Positions 16,639 through 26,864 are shown, numbered from the stretch's first letter. The stretch: DNA of 64,000 bases from Nocardioides aromaticivorans (GCF_013408525.1 NZ_JACBZM010000001.1:5005212-5069211); one strand, 5' to 3'. The notes: generated by a model not told the origin, from the letters alone. Program-made: numbers and translations.

Positions 16639-17148
16639 CTACCCGAGCCCCGAATCTTCCGCGGGCCGACTGTCCGAGCTGATCATGTCAGCCAGCACCG
16701 ACAGGGCCTCGTCGACCGTCGCCTCCTGGATGGTCGCGCGGTCCCCGTCGAGCGCCAGCTCGACCGCCTCGACCCCGCCCGGGCCGGCGACGCCGACGAA
16801 GACGGTCCCGACCTCCTTGCCCTCCTGGCGCTCCGGTCCGGCCACCCCCGTCGTGCTCACGGCGTAGGTCGTCCCGAGCAGCCGCCGGACCCCGGCGGCC
16901 ATCTCGCGGGCGCACTCGGCGGAGACGACGCCCTGCTCGTCCACCGTCGCCTGCGCGACGCCGAGCACCTCGACCTTGACCGGCGTCTGGTAGCTGACCA
17001 CGCCGCCGGCGTACACGGCGGAGGAGCCCGGGACGTTCGTCACCCGTGCGGCGACCCGGCCGCCGGTGAGCGACTCGGCGGTGGCCAGCGTCGCGCCGAG
17101 GTCCTTGAGCAGTGCAACGAGATCGGCCGGTGGTCCCATGGCACGCAT
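16639..17148 (-). CDS. cinA: CinA C-terminal-domain amidohydrolase (NMN deamidase, PncC-like)
   Basis: 169 residues made of the CinA C-terminal domain only: TLATAESLTGGRVAARVTNV, GSSAVYAGGVVSYQT and STTGVAGPERQEGKEVGTVF. The AESLTGG serine and the SYQ tyrosine are the expected active-site residues. Stand-alone versions hydrolyse nicotinamide mononucleotide to NaMN, which would recycle NMN into the same pathway as the pncB-pncA fusion at 1842. M1 (17148) and M4 (17139) are both possible starts. It lies between clgR and the secreted nuclease. Confidence 0.85.
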   Translation of the reverse strand: MRAMGPPADLVALLKDLGATLATAESLTGGRVAARVTNVPGSSAVYAGGVVSYQTPVKVEVLGVAQATVDEQGVVSAECAREMAAGVRRLLGTTYAVSTTGVAGPERQEGKEVGTVFVGVAGPGGVEAVELALDGDRATIQEATVDEALSVLADMISSDSRPAEDSGLG

Positions 17149-17199
17149 CGTGTCACGGGACCACCGGCCGTCATCGTCCGGTCGGCGCGGGGGCCGGGG

Positions 17200-20100
17200 T
17201 CAGCGGCGCACCACGAAGATGCTCGTGCTGGTGGACTTCGCCAACAGCGTGCTGCTGCCCAGGTAGCGGACGGTCACCGTCTTGGTCCCGATCGACGGGA
17301 ACACCGGCAGCGTGACCGTCGCCTTGCCACCGACGAGGGTGACCGTGCGCGAGCCGAGCCCCGTCGCCGAGACCGTCACCTGGCCGGTGACCGCGACCCC
17401 GTCCGGGTTGGTGAGGGTGACCGCCACCTTGGCCCGGGTGGACTTCACGATGACCTTCGACGGGCTCGTGGTGACCGACATGTTGACCGGTCCCTTCGCC
17501 ACGGCGGCCGTCTCGGCCGACGTCGCGACACCGTCGGTGTAGCCGTCCGCCGAGGCGGTGACGCGCACCGAGATCTTCTTGCCGACGTGCGCCCCGGTCA
17601 GCTTCAGCGTCTTCGCGGTCGCGTTGGCGATCGGGGTGCCGTTGGCCAGCCACTGGTAGGCGAAGGTGACCTCGGCCGGCGTCCACGTGCCGTTGGTCGC
17701 CGTCAGCGTCCGGCCGACCCGGGCGGTGCCGGTGACCGTCGGCGGGGTGTCGTTGACGACGGCCGCCGGCTCACCGGCGTCCACAGCGATGACGAGCTGC
17801 GACTCGGTGCCGGTGGCGGCGCCGACCAGGCTCAGCGTGACGTTGCCGTCCGGGGTGTCCTCCGGGAGGACGACGTCGACCGCAGCCGTGCCGTACTGGT
17901 CGTAGACCGCCGTGCCGATGGTGTTGTCGAGGGTCGCGGTGCCGATGACCTGGTCGCCGAGCTTGACCTGCACCTCGGTGTCCTTGACGTCGTCGGCCGT
18001 CGACATCGTCCACGAGGAGATGTCGAACTTCACGTGGTCACCCGGCACGTACGACGCCGGGGCATCGGCCGGGAGCTCGACCTCGACCGCGCGCTGGCCG
18101 TAGTCGACCGGGAGCGGCGTGTCCTTGTACTGCGCCATGTAGTCGACCATCGCCTCGAGGTCGACCTTGCCGGTGTCGGCCCTGCCCGAGCCGTTGGCGA
18201 ACTCGAAGAAGTTGTCGCCGCCGGACGCGAGGAAGGAGTTGACCGTGACCGAGTACGTCGCACCCAGGTCGATCGCCTCACCGTTGAGCCACATCCCGGT
18301 GACCTCACCCTGGAAGGTCGCGGTGCCGCTGACGGTCACCGGCTTCTCCTCGTAGGTGTAGGTGAAGCCCTTCGAGACGCCGAGGCGCAGGAACGGGCGC
18401 GACGGGACGGCACCCGTGCTGGTGCGCTGCCACTGCTGCTCGAGGACGGTCTCGATCTGGGCTCCGGTCAGGTCCATGTTCACCAGGGTGTTGGCGAACG
18501 GCTGGACCACGGCGGCCTGCTTGTAGGTCAGGTCACGGACCGAGCCGTTGACCGTGCCCTTCATGTCGTCGCGGAGACCACCCGGGTTCATGAACGCGAT
18601 CTGCGCGCTGCCGGACTCGGGCTTCTCGGTCGCCCAGCGCTGGACCTCGGCGACCTGGTTGCCCAGGGTCGACTCGCCACCGCGGTTCTCCGTGGTGCCG
18701 TTGGCCAGCTTGGCGCGGGAGAACGGACCCTCCATCTTGCCGAGGACCTGGGCCCCGAGCTCGTTGGCCTTGTTCTTCGCAGCCGTCACGATCGGGTCGA
18801 TCGCCGGGTCGGGCAGGTAGCCGGTGCCGGCGATGCCGATGATCTCCTGGCCGACGGCGACCAGGTCACCGGTGCCGTTGTCGTAGGTGAAGACCAGCTG
18901 GTTGAGGTTCTGCCCGTACTGGCCCGCCGAGACCACCGGACGCTTGGTCACGGTGCGGCCCTCGGCATCCCAGTCGGCGACCGGGAAGGAGCAGTTGTAG
19001 GCGAGGTGCGTGTGGCCGGAGACGATCGCGTCCACGTCGGAGGAGACGTTCTGGGTGATATTGCCCCAGGTCGTGGCCTCGTCGGTGAACTGCGGCGAGG
19101 TGCAGCTGGTGGAGGCCGAGCCCTCGTGGACCAGCATCACCACCAGGTCGGCGCCGTTGGCCCGCAGGTCGGCGGCCTCCGCGTTGACCGAGTCGACGAT
19201 GTCGGTGACCTCGATGTCGGCGATGCCGTCGGGCGAGACGAGGGCCGGCAGGTCCTCGGTGACCGCTCCGACGAAGCCGATCTCGACGCCGTCGACCGTC
19301 TTGATCCAGGTCGCGGGCACGGCCGGGTCGCCCGTGGCCTTCACCTTGAGGTTGGCGGCGATGTACTTCCACTGCGCGCCACCGAGCGGGTTCGTCTCGG
19401 CGTCGTACGGCGCCATGACCCGGTTGACGAGGTCGTCGTAGCCCTGGTCGAGCTCGTGGTTGCCCACGGCCGAGACGTCGAGGCCCGCGGCGTTGAGGGC
19501 GTCGATGGTCGGCTTGTCGTCCTGGATGAAGGACTCGAAGGTCGACGCACCGATCAGGTCGCCGGCGGCCACGAAGACCGTGTTCGGGTTGTCGGCCCGC
19601 AGCTCCTTGACCGCGCCCGACAGCACCGACGCGCCGGCGCTGTCGCCGCCCGAGGGCAGGATCCGGCCGTGGAAGTCGTTGGTGCCGACGATCTGGATCT
19701 TCTTGTACGAGCCGGTCACCTCCGGCACGTCGATGCCGATGATCTCCGGGTTGTGGTCGGAGGCCGCGAACGGCTGGTTCGGCTGCCAGAAGTCGGTGAC
19801 GTTGTAGTTGTAGCGGCTGTACTGGAAGGCCACCGACTCGGCGGCGTTGATGTCCCAGATGTCCGCACCGGTCACCATGTTCAGCGCCGCGCTGTTGCCG
19901 AGCACGTGGTCGAGCGAGCCGCTCAGCCCGGAGAACGAGTAGCTCTCCTCGTTCTCGGTGGAGTCGATCAGCTCGAAGCCACCCTGCTCGAGGGCCCGGA
20001 TCGGGTCCTCCTTCGAGTAGGAGTTGAAGTCGCCGGCGAGGAACACCGCGTCGATGTCGCGCGCCGCGGCGAACTCGTTGGCGAACTGCACCAGGCGGGT

Positions 20101-22581
20101 GGCCTGGCGGGTGCGGTCACCGTTGAACGCGCCGGTGTCGGCGTTGTTGGCGTTGTCGCCGGTCGCCGGCGTCTGGCTGTCGCCCTTCGACTTGAAGTGG
20201 TTGAGGATCACGGCGAAGGCCGCGTCGTCGAGGGCGCCCTTGGCCTTGAACGCCTGGGCCAGCGGCTCGCGGGCGTTGGCGAACTCGGTCGTGCCGAAGA
20301 GGATGTCCGACTGGCCGACCGGCTCGACGCTCGCCGTCCGGTAGATGAAGGCCGGCCGGATGACGTCCTGCTCGGTCACCGAGGCGGCCAGGGTCGCCTC
20401 ACCGGGGCTGTGCACGAAGCGCCAGGTGCCGGCACCGGCCGCGTCGTTCAGCGCGTCGACCAGCGAGCGGAGGGCGTCGTCGCGGTCGGTCTCGCCGACC
20501 AGCTTGAGCGACGCCTCGACCTCCTGCAGGCCGACGATGTCGGCGTCGAGCAGGTTGATCGCGGTCACGATCTTCGCCCGCTGCCGCTCGAGGCTGGCCG
20601 TCGTCGCGGCACCGCGCGGGCCGTTGCCGGCGTTCACGCCGTTGGTGACCACACCACAGGTGTTGTTGGCGATCGGGTTGCCCTGGCGGTCCTCGTAGTA
20701 GGAGCACTGGGTGTTGACCGGCGGCGTCTGCGCGGCGCCGTTGGCGACGTACTGCTGACCGGTCGTGTTGAAGTAGTTGAGGACGTTGAAGGTGGCGATC
20801 TTCAGGTCGCCGCCGACCTCACGGGGCGCGGCGTTGGCCGGGCGGGTGTTCTCGAAGGTCGCGACCGACGCGCCGTCGTCGTAGACCGGCGAGGTGGGCT
20901 GGAAGCGCCACGTGTTGAAGCGGTACTCGAGGACGACCGGGCCGGTCAGCGTCGCCTCGGCACCGACGCGGATCGGCTTGGTCGGCGTCAGCCACGGCAG
21001 CGGCTGGTTCTTCGCGGCGGCGTTGGTCATGTAGTTGACCGAGGTGCCGTCGTCGAGGACGACGCCGCGGGCCGCGTTGTCGGCCTTGATCGCGTTGAGC
21101 AGGAAGGTGTTGCTGTCGCCGGCGTACTCGGTGGGCTGGCGCAGGGGCGTGTCGCCCGTGGCGAGGCCGACCTCGGCGAAGGTGTTGACGTTGTAGGAGC
21201 TGGTGACCGTGAAGTCGTCCGTCGGCGCGAGCAGCATGCCCTCCTGCGCCTCGCGGTCGGTCTCGGTGGTCGGGTAGGCGATCGCCAGCGGGGTCACCGG
21301 GTCGAGCGGGCTGCCGAGCTCGACCACGCCGCCGGCGGCGGGCACCAGCTGGGTGCTGCCCGCGAACTCGGCGACCTTGCCGGTCACCTCGACCGAGTCG
21401 CCGATCGCGACGCCCGCGGGCATCGCGTTCGCGCCGTAGACGAAGATCGCGTCCGACGCACCCGGGGTGCCGTCCGTGGCGCCACCGGTGCCGCCGGTCT
21501 GGATGTACATGCCGTCGAAGCTCGAGCTGGCGAAGGCCGGGTCCTTGTACATCGCGGTCACGACGCCGGTCGTGATGACGGTGTCGTCGACGCGCTCGGA
21601 CGCCGGCCCGGTGCCCTGGATGGCCGCGATCGGGAGCTCCTCGGGAGCGGCCTCGACGGTGATCGTGAAGGTGACCGACTTCGTCGCCGCGGTCGGGGCG
21701 GCCGAGTCGGTGACCGTGGCCGTGACCTCGGAGGTGCCGACGGTGGTCGGGGTACCGCTGACGAGGCCCGCCGGGCTCAGCGTCACGCCGTCCGGCAGGG
21801 TGCCGCTGGTCAGCGACCAGGTGTAGCCGGGCGTGCCCCCGCTGGCCTGGAGCTGCAGCGACAGCGGGACGCCGACGTAGGTGTTGACGTCGGCCGGGTC
21901 GGTGGCGCCGAGCGCGTTCTCGTCGCGGTTGGTCGGCGTCGGCGCGCCCGTGGAGAAGTCGGCGCTGTTGTTGTCCGTGTCGGTGCCGGTCGCGTTGCGG
22001 AACGCGGACACCGTCCCCGAGAGGGCCGTGCCGTCGGCGGCCGACTCGAAGGTGTTCGCCGTGCCGTAGCCGACGGCGTCGACCACCCCGGTGGCGTTCT
22101 TGATGTCACCCTGCGGGAGTCCGGTGAGGTCGGCGCTCTGGTTGCTCAGGATGACGAGGCCCGAGCCCGAGCCCATGTTGATGCTGCCCGTCGCGTCGGC
22201 GACCGGCATCGGTGCACCGTTCGCCACGTTGCCGGCCCCTTGGACCAGGTAGTGGCCGTGCGCCGGGATCGACCCGGTCAGCGCGATCTTGTTGCTGATC
22301 GTGGCACCGGCCCCACGCGTCGCGCTTCCGTAGAACACAGCCCAACCGGTGAGGCTGACCTCGGCGTCGGTCGGGTTGTAGAGCTCGATGAAGTCGTGGG
22401 TGTAGCTCGACGCCGGGAGTGTGTCGGTCGCCGCGAACCCGCCAGCGCCGTACACCTCCGAGATGACCACGCCGGAGCCGTCAGGCTCGGCCTGCGCGGG
22501 CGTGGGAGCGAGGACAGCCAGCCCCGAGATTCCGAGGGCGGCACCGAGTGAACCGAACAGGAACTGCTTCGCTGAACGCAT
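17200..22581 (-). CDS. Secreted multidomain nuclease (ExeM/NucH) fused to 5'-nucleotidase
   Basis: 1793 residues. A signal peptide ends at APTPAQA (about 31). Approximate domains: lamin-tail domain 36-165; Ig-like domain 226-317; OB-fold/ExeM spacer 318-565; endonuclease/exonuclease/phosphatase 593-960 (IATFNVLNYF, GLQEVEA, FLAGDFNSY, SDHNPEI); calcineurin-like 5'-nucleotidase 963-1270 (IVGTNDFHGR with H971, AVGNHELDQG, VSGHTHLAYN); 5'-nucleotidase C-terminal domain to about 1500 (MNPGGLRDDM); then Ig-like repeats. It would cut extracellular DNA and dephosphorylate the nucleotides in one polypeptide. No sortase motif or anchor follows the last domain (ends TSIFVVRR), so it is probably released. 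It separates cinA from pgsA, which are usually neighbours. A convincing PHO box was not seen upstream. Confidence 0.92.
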   Translation of the reverse strand: MRSAKQFLFGSLGAALGISGLAVLAPTPAQAEPDGSGVVISEVYGAGGFAATDTLPASSYTHDFIELYNPTDAEVSLTGWAVFYGSATRGAGATISNKIALTGSIPAHGHYLVQGAGNVANGAPMPVADATGSINMGSGSGLVILSNQSADLTGLPQGDIKNATGVVDAVGYGTANTFESAADGTALSGTVSAFRNATGTDTDNNSADFSTGAPTPTNRDENALGATDPADVNTYVGVPLSLQLQASGGTPGYTWSLTSGTLPDGVTLSPAGLVSGTPTTVGTSEVTATVTDSAAPTAATKSVTFTITVEAAPEELPIAAIQGTGPASERVDDTVITTGVVTAMYKDPAFASSSFDGMYIQTGGTGGATDGTPGASDAIFVYGANAMPAGVAIGDSVEVTGKVAEFAGSTQLVPAAGGVVELGSPLDPVTPLAIAYPTTETDREAQEGMLLAPTDDFTVTSSYNVNTFAEVGLATGDTPLRQPTEYAGDSNTFLLNAIKADNAARGVVLDDGTSVNYMTNAAAKNQPLPWLTPTKPIRVGAEATLTGPVVLEYRFNTWRFQPTSPVYDDGASVATFENTRPANAAPREVGGDLKIATFNVLNYFNTTGQQYVANGAAQTPPVNTQCSYYEDRQGNPIANNTCGVVTNGVNAGNGPRGAATTASLERQRAKIVTAINLLDADIVGLQEVEASLKLVGETDRDDALRSLVDALNDAAGAGTWRFVHSPGEATLAASVTEQDVIRPAFIYRTASVEPVGQSDILFGTTEFANAREPLAQAFKAKGALDDAAFAVILNHFKSKGDSQTPATGDNANNADTGAFNGDRTRQATRLVQFANEFAAARDIDAVFLAGDFNSYSKEDPIRALEQGGFELIDSTENEESYSFSGLSGSLDHVLGNSAALNMVTGADIWDINAAESVAFQYSRYNYNVTDFWQPNQPFAASDHNPEIIGIDVPEVTGSYKKIQIVGTNDFHGRILPSGGDSAGASVLSGAVKELRADNPNTVFVAAGDLIGASTFESFIQDDKPTIDALNAAGLDVSAVGNHELDQGYDDLVNRVMAPYDAETNPLGGAQWKYIAANLKVKATGDPAVPATWIKTVDGVEIGFVGAVTEDLPALVSPDGIADIEVTDIVDSVNAEAADLRANGADLVVMLVHEGSASTSCTSPQFTDEATTWGNITQNVSSDVDAIVSGHTHLAYNCSFPVADWDAEGRTVTKRPVVSAGQYGQNLNQLVFTYDNGTGDLVAVGQEIIGIAGTGYLPDPAIDPIVTAAKNKANELGAQVLGKMEGPFSRAKLANGTTENRGGESTLGNQVAEVQRWATEKPESGSAQIAFMNPGGLRDDMKGTVNGSVRDLTYKQAAVVQPFANTLVNMDLTGAQIETVLEQQWQRTSTGAVPSRPFLRLGVSKGFTYTYEEKPVTVSGTATFQGEVTGMWLNGEAIDLGATYSVTVNSFLASGGDNFFEFANGSGRADTGKVDLEAMVDYMAQYKDTPLPVDYGQRAVEVELPADAPASYVPGDHVKFDISSWTMSTADDVKDTEVQVKLGDQVIGTATLDNTIGTAVYDQYGTAAVDVVLPEDTPDGNVTLSLVGAATGTESQLVIAVDAGEPAAVVNDTPPTVTGTARVGRTLTATNGTWTPAEVTFAYQWLANGTPIANATAKTLKLTGAHVGKKISVRVTASADGYTDGVATSAETAAVAKGPVNMSVTTSPSKVIVKSTRAKVAVTLTNPDGVAVTGQVTVSATGLGSRTVTLVGGKATVTLPVFPSIGTKTVTVRYLGSSTLLAKSTSTSIFVVRR

Positions 22582-22851
22582 TGACTTCTTCCGGGGTCGA
22601 CAAAGCGGCGGAGCGCAGTACTACCCGAGAAAGCGACTGCGAACGGAGGGGAAGGAGCCCGACCTTAGTTCGACCCACCCGCAGTCTGGCAAGGAGTTGA
22701 GAAAAACTCGTGCAACGTTTTGGTGAAGATCCGGTTCGGATTGCCGGATCCGGCCGCAGGGAACGCGGCCGCGGGGGTCAGGCCGCGGACGACTTCCGGA
22801 TCACGTCGGCAGCGCGGCGGGAGGCGTCGTCCAGCGCGCTTGCCCGCCGCC
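22582..22851. other. Intergenic region: nuclease promoter side and pgsA 3' flank
   Basis: About 270 bp. The part near 22650-22740 is AT-richer and probably holds the minus-strand promoter of the nuclease gene (for example TTGCCA - N19 - TAAGGT read on the minus strand), but the match is weak. The part at 22778-22851 has coding character in a frame different from pgsA (see findings). Confidence 0.35.
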
Positions 22852-23496
22852 CTACGACGAAGACGCGCTCGACCGGAGACTCGCGCGCTGCTTCCAGACG
22901 TCGCGGAAGAACTCGTAGCCCGACCAGAGGGTCAGCACGAAGGCGGCGAGGAGCAGGGCGATCGCGACGACATAGGTCACCTCGCCGGGCACGTCGAGCC
23001 AGCCGTCGACCTCGAGCAGGGGCAGGCTGAGCAGGCCGAGGGCGAGCGCCTGGGCGGCGGTCTTCCACTTCCCGCTCTGCGCGGCCGCGATGACGACCGC
23101 CTTGAGCACGGACAGGCGCAGGATCGTGACGGCCCACTCGCGGACCAGGACGACGACGGTGATGGCCCACATCCACCACGTGTCCATGATGATCGACAGG
23201 CCGATGAACGCCATCCCGGTGATCGCCTTGTCCGCGATCGGGTCCGCGATCTTGCCGAAGTCGGTCACCAGGTTGCGGGCGCGCGCGATGTCGCCGTCGA
23301 CCTTGTCGGTGACCATCGCGACGAAGAAGATCGCCCAGGCGACGGTGCGCCAGGTGACGGAGTCGCCGCCGTCGTACAGCAGCGCCCAGCCGTAGAACGG
23401 CACCAGCACGATGCGCAGGGTGGTCAGCGCGTTGGGCAGGTTCCAGTTGCTCGGCCTCACCGGGGCCGGGGTCTCCCCCGTGCTGGTCTCGCTCAT
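22852..23496 (-). CDS. pgsA: CDP-alcohol phosphatidyltransferase (PgsA-like)
   Basis: A 214-residue membrane enzyme. It carries the full CDP-alcohol phosphotransferase motif: DKVDGDIAR, then eight residues, then [10 protein letters not shown], which gives the D-DG-AR-G-D-D series that binds metal and CDP. About five hydrophobic helices surround it. Expected role: CDP-diacylglycerol + glycerol-3-phosphate to phosphatidylglycerol phosphate, or a related phospholipid head-group transfer. ATG 23496 overlaps the rimO stop (ATGA), so it is coupled to rimO. The last residues ([13 protein letters not shown]) look unlike a conserved end. Confidence 0.9.
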   Translation of the reverse strand: MSETSTGETPAPVRPSNWNLPNALTTLRIVLVPFYGWALLYDGGDSVTWRTVAWAIFFVAMVTDKVDGDIARARNLVTDFGKIADPIADKAITGMAFIGLSIIMDTWWMWAITVVVLVREWAVTILRLSVLKAVVIAAAQSGKWKTAAQALALGLLSLPLLEVDGWLDVPGEVTYVVAIALLLAAFVLTLWSGYEFFRDVWKQRASLRSSASSS

Positions 23497-24941
23497 GCCC
23501 GTCCTCCTGCTGGTTCGGCGATCAGGTCGACGCCGTCGGAGGCAACGACGACCGCACGGACGAAGTCACCCACCTCGGCGTCCGGTACGCCGAGCACCCG
23601 GGTGGTGCCGTCGACCTCGGGGCCCTGCTCGGCGGCACGTCCCTCGACGGTGCCGTCGCCGGTACCGTCGGGGTCAACCTCCTCGACCAGGACCTCCACG
23701 GTGCTGCCGATCCGCTCCTCGGCCCGCTCGGCCGTGAGCTCGCCGACCAGGTCGTTGAGGTGCTGGACCCGGGCGTTGATCTCGTCGGCGTCGAGCTTGC
23801 CGTCGAGCTTCTCGGCCTCGGTGCCGTCCTCGTCGGAGTACCCGAAGACGCCGGTGACATCCATCCGCGCGGCGACGAGGAAGTCGCACAGGGTCTGGAA
23901 CTCCTCCTCGGTCTCACCGGGGAAGCCGACGATCACGTTGGAGCGCACGCCCGCCTCGGGGGCCAGCGCGCGGACCTGGTCGAGCAGGGCGAGGAAGCTC
24001 TCCGGGTCGCCGAAGCGGCGCATCCGGCGCAGCACGGTCGCGCTGGCGTGCTGGAAGGAGAGGTCGAAGTACGGCGCCACACCCGGCGTCGTCGCGATCG
24101 CGCGGACCAGCCCGGGGCGGGTCTCGGCGGGCTGCAGGTAGGACACCCGGACCCGCTCGATGCCGTCGACCGCGGCGAGCTCGGGCAGCAGGGTCTCCAG
24201 CAGGCCGAGGTCGCCGAGGTCCTTGCCGTAGGAGGTGGAGTTCTCCGAGACGAGGAACAGCTCCTTGACGCCCTGCTCGGCCAGCCAGTGGGCCTCCTGC
24301 AGCACGTCGGAGGGCCGCCGGCTGACGAACGAGCCGCGGAACATGGGGATCGCGCAGAAGGTGCAGCGCCGGTCGCAGCCGCTGGCCAGCTTCAGCGGCG
24401 CCATCGGGCCACCGTCGAGGCGACGCCGGATCGCGGAGCGGCCCGGGATCGCGATGTCGACCTCCGTGCCGGCGAAGTCGGCGGTCTCGACGACCGCCTG
24501 CCGCTCGGCGGGGCTGATCGGCAGCAGCAGCCGCCGGTCGCGCGGGGTGTGCGGGTGCGGCTTCTCGCCGGCGAGGATCGAGCGCAGCCGCCCGGAGATG
24601 TCCTGGTAGTCGTCGAAGCCCAGCACGGCGTCGGCCTCGGGCAGCGACGAGGCCAGCTCCTCGCCGTACCGCTCCGCCAGGCAGCCCACCGCGACGACGG
24701 CCTGTGGGCGGCCCGACTCCTTGAGGTCGGCCGCCGCCAGCAGGGTGTCGATCGAGTCCTTCTTGGCCGCGTCGACGAAGCCGCAGGTGTTCACCACGAC
24801 CGTGTCGGCGTCCTCCGGGTCGTCGACGAGGGTGAACCCGTCAGCCGCCAAGCGGCCGGCGAGCTCCTCGGAGTCGACGTCGTTGCGGGCGCACCCGAGG
24901 GTGAGCAGGGCAACCGAGACAGGTGTGGGAGTGCTGGTCAT
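23493..24941 (-). CDS. rimO: Ribosomal protein S12 methylthiotransferase RimO
   Basis: 482 residues with the methylthiotransferase layout. The N-terminal UPF0004 domain has three cysteines ([32 protein letters not shown]). The radical-SAM core has [11 protein letters not shown], and a C-terminal TRAM domain follows. It methylthiolates an aspartate of ribosomal protein S12 using SAM and two 4Fe-4S clusters. The start was placed at ATG 24941 because TATCCT lies 9 nt upstream and homology begins there; the longer open frame upstream is Arg/Pro-rich and not family-like. First gene of the rimO-pgsA pair. Confidence 0.95.
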   Translation of the reverse strand: MTSTPTPVSVALLTLGCARNDVDSEELAGRLAADGFTLVDDPEDADTVVVNTCGFVDAAKKDSIDTLLAAADLKESGRPQAVVAVGCLAERYGEELASSLPEADAVLGFDDYQDISGRLRSILAGEKPHPHTPRDRRLLLPISPAERQAVVETADFAGTEVDIAIPGRSAIRRRLDGGPMAPLKLASGCDRRCTFCAIPMFRGSFVSRRPSDVLQEAHWLAEQGVKELFLVSENSTSYGKDLGDLGLLETLLPELAAVDGIERVRVSYLQPAETRPGLVRAIATTPGVAPYFDLSFQHASATVLRRMRRFGDPESFLALLDQVRALAPEAGVRSNVIVGFPGETEEEFQTLCDFLVAARMDVTGVFGYSDEDGTEAEKLDGKLDADEINARVQHLNDLVGELTAERAEERIGSTVEVLVEEVDPDGTGDGTVEGRAAEQGPEVDGTTRVLGVPDAEVGDFVRAVVVASDGVDLIAEPAGGRA

Positions 24942-24950
24942 GTCCGGTCG

Positions 24951-24956
24951 AGGATA
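24951..24956 (-). promoter_or_regulatory. -10 box TATCCT of rimO
   Basis: Read on the minus strand, TATCCT lies 9 nt before the rimO ATG with no SD between, consistent with a leaderless or very short-leader transcript. Confidence 0.5.
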
Positions 24957-25017
24957 CCGGCGAAGCGTCCCGGGGAGGGATTCGCGAGCCGCCGGGGTGA
25001 CCTGCGCCTCAGGAGGC

Positions 25018-26859
25018 TCAGGAGCCCTTCTTCGGCGCGATGACCGTCTTCGTGACCTCGACGCCGGTGTCGCCGAGTGCCTTGGCGTCGGCACCGCCCA
25101 CGGAGTACGTGACCGAGCCGTCGGTGCTGTAGATCCGGATCGGCGGGACCACCTTGAGCTCGCTCGACTGCCCGAAGGCGAGGTTGCCCTCGAAGACGAT
25201 CTTGCCGTCGGCGTCGCGGACGTTGAGCGTCGCTCCCCCGCCAGCCGCGGTCAGGCGCAGCTTGACCGGGGTGCCCTTGGTGGTCATCTGGGTGATGCCG
25301 CCGCTCTGGTTGAGCACCGGCTCCTCCCCGACCGGCGCAGGGCCGCCCATCACCAGCCGGGCGACCGACCAGACCAGGACCGCGCCCATCACGGCCGCGA
25401 TCATGACCGACCAGTTGCGACCGCCGCGGGTGCTGCGGATCGCGCCGCCGGTGCCCGTCGCCAGCTCGGACTCGAAGACCCGGCGCGGGTCGACCGGGGC
25501 GTGGGCGTAGCGCTCGTCGTACGACGCCACGAGCGGCGCCGCGTCGATCCCGAGGACCCGGGCGATGGTGCGCAGGTGGCCACGGGCGTAGAAGTCGCCA
25601 CCGCAGGGGCCGAAGTCGTCGACCTCGATGGCCTCGATGACGTGCGGACGGATCCGGGTCCGCTCCGAGACCTGGTCGATCGTCAGGCGCAGCCGGTCGC
25701 GGGCCGCCTGGATCTCCGGACCGATGACCGGGTCGGGCGACGGGACGACCGCGAGGTCGTCGAGCACGACCGTGACCGACTCCTCCTCGAGCTCGACCGG
25801 CGCCAGCGGGTCGAGGGCGTCGATGGGTGCGCTCACGCGGGGGCGCTCGCTCGCGGGCATCTCGACCCGGGCCGACAGGACGGTCGCCCGGCCGGGCTCG
25901 ACGGGCTCGACGGGCTCGCCGGGCTCGTCCGACTCGATCGCCTCGATCTCGCCGGTGTCCGCCTCGTCCATCGGGTCCACGTCGGGCAGCACGATCTCGT
26001 CGGTCGCCTCGGTGTCGTCGGGAGCGGCGTCGTCGGCGGTGTCGGCGTCGTCGGCGGTGTCGGCGGTGTCGGCGGTGTCGGTCGTCGAGGAGCGGCGGAT
26101 CCACCCCATCCGCGAGCGCAGCCGGTCGACGTCGGCCTCGGGCTCGGGCGGGAGGACCAGCTCGTCGTCGGCGTCATCCAGCTCGTCCAGCTCGTCCAGC
26201 TCGTCGAGCTCGTCGGCAGGCTCGTCGTCGCGGCCGGTGAGGCCGGCCGCCACCCGAGCCGCGATCCCGCGGCGCTCACCCGGCGCACCGGAGTCGTCGC
26301 CGTAGAGGTCGCTCAGGCTCGGGACGGTACGACGAGGGGTCTCCTCCTCGACGCCTCCGGCGACGACCTCGACCACGTCGGCCCGGCCGTCGGCCAGGTC
26401 GGCGAGCACGTCGCTGAGGGAGACCGCCGACGCGCCGACCAGGCGGGTGGCCAGCGTCAGCGGGACCACGAGCTGCTGGTCGTCGTACCCGTCGACGAGG
26501 AGGTGGCCGTCACGGAACAGGCCGTGGCGGGGCAGGTGCTCGAGGCAGTCGATCTCCTGCCAGGCGACGCCGCGCCACTGGGCGCCCTGGCGCACCCGGA
26601 CGCCGTGCTCGTCGGCGACGAGCAGCGGTGCGCGGCTGTCGGACAGCGAGGCGAGGTGCATGCCGGTGACGAGGGCGAGGACGCCGAAGGCCAGCCAGTC
26701 GAGGGCGGTGCCGCCGGTGAAGGCGCGCGCGGCGAACGCGACGGTCAGCAGGGCGGCGAAGCCGCCGACGCCGGCCGCGAGGCCGACATTGCGGCGTACC
26801 TCCACGGGCTGCCCGGCGACGGGGAGCGGTCGTTCTGCGGTCTCGGTCAGATCGGTCAT
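25018..26859 (-). CDS. Large RodZ-like membrane protein with HTH_25 domain and N-terminal membrane/PH-like region
   Basis: 613 residues from ATG 26859 (GTG 26868, overlapping the ftsK stop, is the alternative). About residues 20-60 form two membrane helices. A PH-like beta domain ([20 protein letters not shown]) follows, then a very acidic low-complexity linker (about 190-310; DEL and TAD triplet repeats). Next come a RodZ-type HTH (about 378-440), one transmembrane helix (about 483-506), and a DUF4115-like periplasmic domain to the end. RodZ binds MreB-type cytoskeleton and steers cell shape. The N-terminal addition is unlike ordinary RodZ (about 300 residues). Its position next to ftsK suits a division or envelope role. 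Confidence 0.75.
   Translation of the reverse strand: MTDLTETAERPLPVAGQPVEVRRNVGLAAGVGGFAALLTVAFAARAFTGGTALDWLAFGVLALVTGMHLASLSDSRAPLLVADEHGVRVRQGAQWRGVAWQEIDCLEHLPRHGLFRDGHLLVDGYDDQQLVVPLTLATRLVGASAVSLSDVLADLADGRADVVEVVAGGVEEETPRRTVPSLSDLYGDDSGAPGERRGIAARVAAGLTGRDDEPADELDELDELDELDDADDELVLPPEPEADVDRLRSRMGWIRRSSTTDTADTADTADDADTADDAAPDDTEATDEIVLPDVDPMDEADTGEIEAIESDEPGEPVEPVEPGRATVLSARVEMPASERPRVSAPIDALDPLAPVELEEESVTVVLDDLAVVPSPDPVIGPEIQAARDRLRLTIDQVSERTRIRPHVIEAIEVDDFGPCGGDFYARGHLRTIARVLGIDAAPLVASYDERYAHAPVDPRRVFESELATGTGGAIRSTRGGRNWSVMIAAVMGAVLVWSVARLVMGGPAPVGEEPVLNQSGGITQMTTKGTPVKLRLTAAGGGATLNVRDADGKIVFEGNLAFGQSSELKVVPPIRIYSTDGSVTYSVGGADAKALGDTGVEVTKTVIAPKKGS
26032..26085. repeat. 9-bp tandem repeat encoding Thr-Ala-Asp units
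   Basis: Units of GTCGGCGGT (with one GTCGGCGTC) run head to tail inside the RodZ-like gene and encode a TAD repeat in the acidic linker. The number of units probably varies between strains. Confidence 0.85.
26172..26216. repeat. 9-bp tandem repeat encoding Asp-Glu-Leu units
   Basis: Units of GCTCGTCCA/GCTCGTCGA repeat about five times in the RodZ-like gene and encode a DEL repeat, the most acidic part of the linker. Confidence 0.85.
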
Positions 26860-26864
26860 CTGGG

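Noticed and set aside
16627..22551. A plus-strand open frame of about 2000 codons opposite cinA and the nuclease
   Set aside because: Arg/Val/Asp-rich antisense shadow with no domain signal. The minus-strand nuclease has a signal peptide and clear catalytic motifs.
22582..22740. PHO box upstream of the secreted nuclease
   Set aside because: Only a single CTTCACC was found and no spaced direct repeats, so phosphate control is not supported by the sequence.
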